This document shows, piece after piece, positions 58,925 to 64,000 of a stretch of 64,000 nucleotides of DNA. Within the stretch, counting starts at the first letter, position 1. Each line of letters begins with the position of its first letter. The notes under the pieces are model-generated. The model searched no databases and had not been told where the DNA came from. It worked only from the letters and a program-made list of their open reading frames with translations. The stretch is taken from contig JACOEL010000019.1 in the NCBI GenBank assembly GCA_024998625.1, positions 1 through 64,000 of the forward strand, given 5' to 3'. Position numbers and translations under genes: made by a program. This stretch comes from Nitrospira sp. GTDB taxonomy: Bacteria; Nitrospirota; Nitrospiria; Nitrospirales; Nitrospiraceae.

Positions 58925-60334
58925 ATGACCACATCCTGGGGCTGGATCGGCCCATATTTGATCGTCATCATCCTTGCGATTATGGTGGGCCCGCTCTTGG
59001 CCACCCTTCCGCTGTTCACGCACACGTTCCTCCCGCCGTTACGCATGAACGCCGCGCAGGCTGTACGGCTGATCGCCGACGGGATCTGTCTGTTGATGAT
59101 CTGGCTCACCGCCGCCCGGGCCAGGCAGGATCTGCGCGACAACGGCAAGGGCCAAACTTTTTTCCGCGCGATTCTGTTTCCCTCCGCGCTCCTCCTGATC
59201 GTCCTCGTGGCCACTCGCGCCTATGAGACCCACGGGGTTCCGGTGCTCGGCCCCCCCAAGCAACCGCTCTACAACTGGCTGATCACCGGCGGACTGATCG
59301 GCGCGGCCATCTGGCTGACGTTCGCCTGGGTTCGTCATGCCGACGCGTTGACCCAGGCCTTCACCGGTCGTCCACGCCGTCGTACGGTTGAGGAGGAAGA
59401 GACGCCGGCAGAGGCGAGCGGAGAGACCCGCTCGACCGCCGACGCGGTCACTCCCAACCAGGCCCGTGCAGCCGGCACGGTGATCGTCCGCAATGGTGCC
59501 GCCGTTCCGGAGACGCTGGGCCGCTATCAGGTCGTCAGGGAACTCGGTCGTGGCGCCATGGGCGTCGTCTACCTGGGCAAAGACCCGACGATCCAACGCC
59601 ACGTCGCCATCAAAACCATGCGGCTGGACGATATCGCTCACGAGGAAGAGCTCAAAGAATTCCGGGACCGCTTCTTTCGCGAAGCCGAATCGACCGGACG
59701 GCTCTCACACCCCAGTATCGTCACCGTCTATGACGCCGGTGAGCAGGAGGGTCTCGCCTATATCGCCATGGAATACCTCGAGGGCACCCTGCTCAGCTGC
59801 TATTGCCAGAAATCCACGATCCTGCCGGCCAAGCAGGCCCTGCAGATCGTGGCGACGGTCGCCGATGCCCTGGACTATGCACACAGCCAAGGGGTCGTCC
59901 ATCGCGACGTGAAGCCACCGAACATCATGATTCTGAAACAACGCCTCGTGAAGGTGATGGATTTCGGCATCGCCAAGATGGCCAGCGGGTCGAAGACCCA
60001 GACCAGCATGATTCTGGGCACGCCGCGCTACATGTCGCCCGAGCAGGCGACGGGGAAAGATGTGGACGGCCGGTCCGATATATTTTCCCTCGGCATCGTG
60101 CTCTTTGAATTGTTGACCGGCGAACGTCCGTTCAACGCGGAGAACATGCCGGCGCTCGTCACGCGCATCGCCAAGGCGCCGCATGCCCCGCTGCTCAAAT
60201 ACCGTCGCGATCTTCCCAGCAGGGTCCAGGCCATCCTCGATCGCGCGCTCCAGAAAGAAATCCCGAATCGATACCGACACGCCAGCGATATGGCGCAGGA
60301 CCTCCGTGACGTGTTTCAGGTGATGCCGAGATAG
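58925..60334 (+). CDS. Membrane-anchored Ser/Thr protein kinase
   Basis: A 469-residue kinase whose domain order is membrane first, kinase last. The N-terminal 145 residues hold about four membrane segments (GPYLIVIILAIMVGPLLATL, LIADGICLLMIWLTAA, AILFPSALLLIVLVAT, LITGGLIGAAIWLTFAWV). The kinase domain starts near residue 200: LGRGAMGVVYLGKD, VAIKTM, VVHRDVKPPNIMIL, KVMDFGIAKM, GTPRYMSPEQATG. It is of PknB/Hanks type. It is the first of three genes with a PP2C phosphatase (8 bases after) and an FHA protein. Confidence 0.9.
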   Translation: MTTSWGWIGPYLIVIILAIMVGPLLATLPLFTHTFLPPLRMNAAQAVRLIADGICLLMIWLTAARARQDLRDNGKGQTFFRAILFPSALLLIVLVATRAYETHGVPVLGPPKQPLYNWLITGGLIGAAIWLTFAWVRHADALTQAFTGRPRRRTVEEEETPAEASGETRSTADAVTPNQARAAGTVIVRNGAAVPETLGRYQVVRELGRGAMGVVYLGKDPTIQRHVAIKTMRLDDIAHEEELKEFRDRFFREAESTGRLSHPSIVTVYDAGEQEGLAYIAMEYLEGTLLSCYCQKSTILPAKQALQIVATVADALDYAHSQGVVHRDVKPPNIMILKQRLVKVMDFGIAKMASGSKTQTSMILGTPRYMSPEQATGKDVDGRSDIFSLGIVLFELLTGERPFNAENMPALVTRIAKAPHAPLLKYRRDLPSRVQAILDRALQKEIPNRYRHASDMAQDLRDVFQVMPR

Positions 60335-60342
60335 GCCCGACC

Positions 60343-61179
60343 ATGCACTCCTTGCACGTCACACATGGAGCGACCTCCGACGTCGGGTTGACCCGCGCGC
60401 ACAACGAAGACCGCTTTCATGCCGATCCTTCCGCCGGTCTGTTCCTGATCTGCGACGGAATGGGCGGCCACCGTGCAGGTGAAGTCGCCAGTAGCCGCGT
60501 CATCGACATCATTCCCCGCCACCTGGCGGAGGCCGAGGCCGACCCGTCTCTCCCCCTGATCGGCGCCGTACGACCGGAGTTCTCCTCAGCCACCAACCGG
60601 CTGGCGAGCGCCGTCCGGCTGGCCAATCACAAGGTGCATCAGGAGGCGGCGCGGCATGCCGAATACGCCGGCATGGGCACCACGGTCGTGGCGGCCTGGC
60701 TGGTCGGGCCGATCCTCTCGATCGCCCATGTGGGCGACAGCCGCCTCTATTTGATCCGCGGCGATGCGCTGCAACTCCTGACGGCAGACCATTCTCTGGT
60801 CCAGGAGCAGGTGCAGTCCGGCCTCCTGACCGCCCATGACGCGACACGCGCGCCGCACAAGCATGTGTTGACCCGCGCCGTCGGCGTGCATCCTCTGGTG
60901 GAAGTCGAGCTGGGAGAGCTCCCCGTTTTGGACGGCGATATGTTCCTCCTCTGCTCCGACGGCCTGACCGCCGGCGTTTCGACCGAGACGATCCTCCGCG
61001 TCGTACAGGAGTCTTCCGATCCACAGACCGTCTCCGACCGTCTCATCGCCCTGTCGAATGCCGCCGGGGGCACCGACAATACGACCGTCATCCTGGCGAT
61101 GCTCAGGCACCGCAAGCCGGGCATGTGGCATCGCATGTGCGCACAGTTGTTCGCCACACCGACCACCGAATCATCCTAA
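60343..61179 (+). CDS. PP2C-type Ser/Thr protein phosphatase
   Basis: A 278-residue PPM-family phosphatase. It carries SDVGLTRAHNEDRFHADPSAGLFLICDGMGGHRAGEVAS (metal-binding Asp), GMGTTVVAAWL, IAHVGDSRLYLIRGD, LTADHSLVQEQV and LLCSDGLTAGV, then GGTDNTTVILAML (last metal Asp). It should reverse the kinase encoded eight bases upstream. Length and motifs are normal. Confidence 0.93.
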   Translation: MHSLHVTHGATSDVGLTRAHNEDRFHADPSAGLFLICDGMGGHRAGEVASSRVIDIIPRHLAEAEADPSLPLIGAVRPEFSSATNRLASAVRLANHKVHQEAARHAEYAGMGTTVVAAWLVGPILSIAHVGDSRLYLIRGDALQLLTADHSLVQEQVQSGLLTAHDATRAPHKHVLTRAVGVHPLVEVELGELPVLDGDMFLLCSDGLTAGVSTETILRVVQESSDPQTVSDRLIALSNAAGGTDNTTVILAMLRHRKPGMWHRMCAQLFATPTTESS

Positions 61180-61188
61180 GGAGCGACC

Positions 61189-61920
61189 ATGTCCCAGCAC
61201 CACCCCGCATCACCTACGCTCCTCGTGAAAGCGCCGCAGGGCGGCACACGAGAACTCGAGGTCTCGCGCACGCCGTTCACGATCGGGCGGACGCACGACA
61301 ACGATCTCTGCCTGGAAGACCTCGCTGTCTCCGCCCACCATGCGCGGATCGTCCAGGTGCAGCAAGTGCTGTTTCTCGAAGATCTGACCAGCACCAACGG
61401 CACATTCGTGAACGAGCTGAAAATCGACCGGCGACAACTGCGTGACGCAGACAGCATTCGTCTTGGCACACACCGGTTGATTTTTCGGGAGGCGTACCCG
61501 ATCACAGCGGAAACGGCCGGCACCGGCGAGAGCCTGATCACCGACCACACGATGGTGGTGTCGCGTCCGATGGGCGGCGAGCGTCCGCCGGCGGAACAGA
61601 AAATCGGTATGGTGGAGATTCTCTCGGGAAAGAGCGGGCACGCACAGTATTACCTGACGAAACACGTGTCGCTGATCGGCGCGCAGGACGACGCCGTGAT
61701 CACATTGACCGGGTGGTTTGCGCCGAAAACAGCCGCGACGATCAGTCGACGCGGCGAGGGATACGTGGTGAGCCAGACCGAGAGCGGAAAACGTATCCTG
61801 GTGAACGGCCGTCACATTCAGGGGGAACACGCGCTTCGCAACGGAGACGTGGTGGAAGTGGCCGGTCTCACCATGCGCTTTCTGCTGCGCGACCCGAAGG
61901 GGAGTCTCGTCGCGGGTTAG
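61189..61920 (+). CDS. FHA-domain protein with two FHA-like modules
   Basis: A 243-residue protein. The first FHA domain (residues about 20-105) has FTIGRTHDNDLCLEDLAVSAHHARI and LTSTNGTFVNELKI, the phosphothreonine-binding residues. A second, more diverged module spans about 135-235 (VSLIGAQDDAVITLTGW, then IQGEHALRNGDVVEVAGLTMRF). FHA domains bind phosphothreonine, so this protein is likely a kinase target or scaffold. Its TAG stop is the first three bases of the fold-back element. Confidence 0.88.
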   Translation: MSQHHPASPTLLVKAPQGGTRELEVSRTPFTIGRTHDNDLCLEDLAVSAHHARIVQVQQVLFLEDLTSTNGTFVNELKIDRRQLRDADSIRLGTHRLIFREAYPITAETAGTGESLITDHTMVVSRPMGGERPPAEQKIGMVEILSGKSGHAQYYLTKHVSLIGAQDDAVITLTGWFAPKTAATISRRGEGYVVSQTESGKRILVNGRHIQGEHALRNGDVVEVAGLTMRFLLRDPKGSLVAG

Positions 61921-62132
61921 CCCGCATTATTCACGAGAGTCCGTCACGAAACCACGGAGACGCCTTGCGAGACGGGCGCGTGGAGCCTCTCGGGGCCGAG
62001 GCATACTTGAACCAGTATGGTGAGGCCCCGAGGGGCGAGCCCGCCCGCTTGGGTGCGAGCATCTCGCAGCCAAGCTTGTCACAGCGGCGTGTCGGTGGTT
62101 GCAGTAGGAGTCCTCGTGAATAATGCGGGCTA
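61918..62132. mobile_element. 215-bp fold-back (MITE-like) element with perfect 20-bp terminal inverted repeats
   Basis: The ends are perfect inverted repeats, TAGCCCGCATTATTCACGAG at 61918-61937 and its reverse complement at 62113-62132. Inside, further paired segments match with mismatches: AACCACGGAGACGCC with GGCGTGTCGGTGGTT, and CTCGGGGCC...CATACT with AGTATGGTGAGGCCCCGAG; a smaller hairpin lies in GCTTGGGTGCGAG-CAT-CTCGCAGCCAAGC. The whole can fold into one long stem. It encodes no protein. Its first and last three bases give the TAG stop codons of both convergent neighbours. Confidence 0.75.
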
Positions 62133-62741
62133 GTTGAGCAACCGACCCCGTTTCGGCAGGAGTTGAAAACACTGGTCCGAGACTTCCTGGGCATGCGATT
62201 CCAGACACTGCACCATCGCCCCGCCGCCTAGCGGCACCTCCCGACAAAACTGCCTTCGGTCCGCCTCACAAGCCGTACGCAGCTGTTGCATCGCCTCTTT
62301 CATTCGCACGAGCCGTTCCCGCAACATCGGCCGGCATGGGGCGGAGAGTTGCGCCGCCTTGCGTTGCAGACAGGCGCGCCGCTCCCCTTCCTCCTCGGGA
62401 CACAGCGCCTCGATTTCGAGGTCGCATTTCAGATCCCGCCCGAACGGCGCGCGTACAGGCTCAGTCGGAGGATGTTCCCGGGCTTCGGTTTGTACGATTG
62501 GCGCCGGCTCCCGCACCACCACCGGTTGCGAAACCGACTCCGGTGTCGGCTGGGCCGGAACACCGATATGTACCGGGGAAGAAGATGTCGCAGGCTGCGG
62601 CGGGGAGGAAACCGGTGTCGGTTCGGGGGCCAGGTCGCTCTGCGGCAGCGTATAGAGCACCAGACTCCAGACCGCGCCCAACACCGCACAACTGAGGACT
62701 GTCACGATTACGATGGACCCGAGTCGGGATGGGCCAGCCAA
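62130..62741 (-). CDS. Membrane-anchored Cys-rich repeat protein
   Basis: A 203-residue protein with one membrane segment near the N-terminus (SIVIVTVLSCAVLGAVWSLVLY), a Pro/Ser/Thr-rich linker (residues 35-100), and a C-terminal domain with two Cys-rich repeats: KCDLEIEALCPEE, ACLQRKAAQLSAPC and ACEADRRQFCREVPLGGGAMVQCLESH, VSDQCFQLL. The pattern resembles the Cys-rich FGFR (GLG1) repeat. The stop TAG is the end of the fold-back element, so the last residues were likely set by it. Confidence 0.7.
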   Translation of the reverse strand: MAGPSRLGSIVIVTVLSCAVLGAVWSLVLYTLPQSDLAPEPTPVSSPPQPATSSSPVHIGVPAQPTPESVSQPVVVREPAPIVQTEAREHPPTEPVRAPFGRDLKCDLEIEALCPEEEGERRACLQRKAAQLSAPCRPMLRERLVRMKEAMQQLRTACEADRRQFCREVPLGGGAMVQCLESHAQEVSDQCFQLLPKRGRLLN

Positions 62742-62862
62742 GGAGCTCCTACTGGATATGAGATCGATCCTGCTTGATCAGCGGGATGTGGGAAGCGGCT
62801 TCCCATGGCCCGTTCGACACGTGCGACGGTGCGGCACGCCTAGGATTATCCGGCAACCGCCC

Positions 62863-63876
62863 TCAGTTGTCAGGCGCTTCGACGATGTGGTTCTCGAAGC
62901 GGGTGCACCCTTCGGCCAACAATCGATTGGTTAGCATTTCCCCCGGCCATTCGATCGGGAGGTCGGCCGTGAACACCCATACGTCGGGCGACGTCCACAC
63001 GGGACCGTGGTCTTCCGGCAACTCCGGATCGAAGAGATCGGTCCAGACCGGCATGTACACGCCGTTGCCACATTGCGTGTGCAGGTGGACGATCGTGCGC
63101 GCCCGTACCATGGGGTCTAAATCCCGCCAGACTGCGGCGGTTTCGTCGGCCAACCGGTGCAATCGCACCGCATTCTGCGCGTCGAACAAGGCATAGGATG
63201 CGTAGACCGGCACCTCCAGGGTGTCCGGGGCCAGCGCCAGCTCGGCGCATTGCGCGACCAGACCTTCCAGCAGCGCCCGACGCTCCGGTTCCTCCAGGGA
63301 ATCGGGCAGGCCCGGATCAGGCATGCCGATCAATTGAAAGAACAGGAACGCGGTGTTTTCGACCGGCGGATACAGGCGCGACGCAATCGCCTGAGTGCGC
63401 TGAGAATCCGCGATGCTCACGAGATGTTCGTTCAACGTCTGGAGGGTCAACCCTTCGAGGGTCGCGTCGGTCAGGAGACGGGGTTCCACCCGCACGACCG
63501 CGCCGGCCGGAATCTGCAAATGTCGATGCAGCAGATCCGCCGTCGCGACGGGGTCGATCTTCAACCCAAGCGGCTGGCCCAAGTTGGCTTGAAGCGGCAA
63601 CTCCAACGCGGCCATCAAGGCATAGGCACCCTTGTCGTCATCCGGCCCGTCCATGATGACGGCGCACGAGGCCTCCGCCACCAAATCAAACATCCATTCG
63701 GCCATCTCCTCGTCAAGCGCCGCCAGAACGGTCAACAGATCCTGCTCGCGTCCCTGCTCGATAAACGCTTGCAGGGTATCGATCGCGGCATCCGTGTCCC
63801 CGTGGTCGTGGCGACGGGCGTTGATCAAGTGAATCAAATCCCTCGTCAGCGGATCCGGTCGTGACCAACTCAACAT
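62863..63876 (-). CDS. Protein of unknown function, 337 residues
   Basis: A 337-residue soluble, acidic protein starting MLSWSRPDPLTRDLIHLINARR. It has helical text in the first 100 residues and mixed structure later (TCGNGVYMPVWTDLFDPELPEDHGPVWTSPDVWVFTADLPIEWPGEML-like ending), but no family motif that I recognise. Codon use is like its neighbours. It stands alone, separated by 121 bases from the Cys-rich protein gene and by 124 bases of apparently empty sequence from the window edge. Confidence 0.6.
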   Translation of the reverse strand: MLSWSRPDPLTRDLIHLINARRHDHGDTDAAIDTLQAFIEQGREQDLLTVLAALDEEMAEWMFDLVAEASCAVIMDGPDDDKGAYALMAALELPLQANLGQPLGLKIDPVATADLLHRHLQIPAGAVVRVEPRLLTDATLEGLTLQTLNEHLVSIADSQRTQAIASRLYPPVENTAFLFFQLIGMPDPGLPDSLEEPERRALLEGLVAQCAELALAPDTLEVPVYASYALFDAQNAVRLHRLADETAAVWRDLDPMVRARTIVHLHTQCGNGVYMPVWTDLFDPELPEDHGPVWTSPDVWVFTADLPIEWPGEMLTNRLLAEGCTRFENHIVEAPDN

Positions 63877-64000
63877 GGCCGGCCTCCCATGTCGATGCGA
63901 CGTCTTGCTGAATGGTCTGTGTTCATCCTGTCGTCCATGTTGCCAAACTTTCCAGAACGTGGCAAGCGCGAATGCGGTTCTTCATCGATCTCACCGGGGG

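Overview
The window looks like the chromosome of a Gram-negative bacterium with high G+C. A Nitrospira-like (Nitrospirota) host is my best guess from gene style and content: LptD, FolC and AccD neighbours, a molybdopterin set, a sigma-54 activator and Ser/Thr kinase signalling. This is inference; no rRNA or tRNA gene is present to confirm it.

Layout. 1-5788 (minus strand) is a tightly packed housekeeping run: MBL-fold hydrolase, accD, folC, lptD and a TPR protein cut by the window edge. 5999-9123 (minus) is a molybdopterin cofactor operon, moaC-moaD-moaE-moaA, followed by a nickel/cobalt-type permease. 9244-14320 holds a beta-propeller protein, a DAACS symporter, a DUF445 protein and a membrane-anchored protein of unknown function.

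15047-23835 (plus) is an accessory cluster of predicted exported or cell-envelope proteins. Several unrelated catalytic domains (OmpA-like, VanY-like peptidase, trypsin-like protease, and an acidic Gly/Ala-rich protein) carry the same short N-terminal acidic/aromatic signature, F-E-A-E-P-F. The cluster starts behind a near-consensus sigma-54 promoter at 14965-14980 and ends beside a convergent sigma-54 activator gene (24077-25453). I read it as one regulated secretion or envelope system that I cannot match to a named one.

26125-33602 holds an IS5-type transposase scrap, a two-component pair, a short glycosyltransferase-like protein, a Tim44-like protein, a HipA-like kinase with a downstream HTH gene, a HicB-type antitoxin and a frameshifted antitoxin.

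33738-53270 is a CRISPR island: a two-repeat relic of a type I-E array, a broken phage-like gene, a 27-repeat array, and a complete type I-G (formerly I-U) cas set, all on the minus strand: cas3, csx17, csb1, csb2, a cas4-cas1 fusion and cas2. Two genes outside the standard set lie within it: a small nucleotidyltransferase that overlaps both cas3 and csx17, and a 1763-residue DUF4011/SF1 helicase/Vsr-like nuclease protein between csb2 and cas4-cas1. Two diverged hicB copies flank the array plus adaptation genes. A metacaspase gene is divergent from the cas side at 54366.

54366-64000 continues with small secreted and membrane proteins, a FolB-methyltransferase fusion, a PHP phosphoesterase, a Ser/Thr kinase-PP2C-FHA operon, and a 215-bp fold-back element with perfect 20-bp terminal inverted repeats that supplies the TAG stop codon of both flanking convergent genes.
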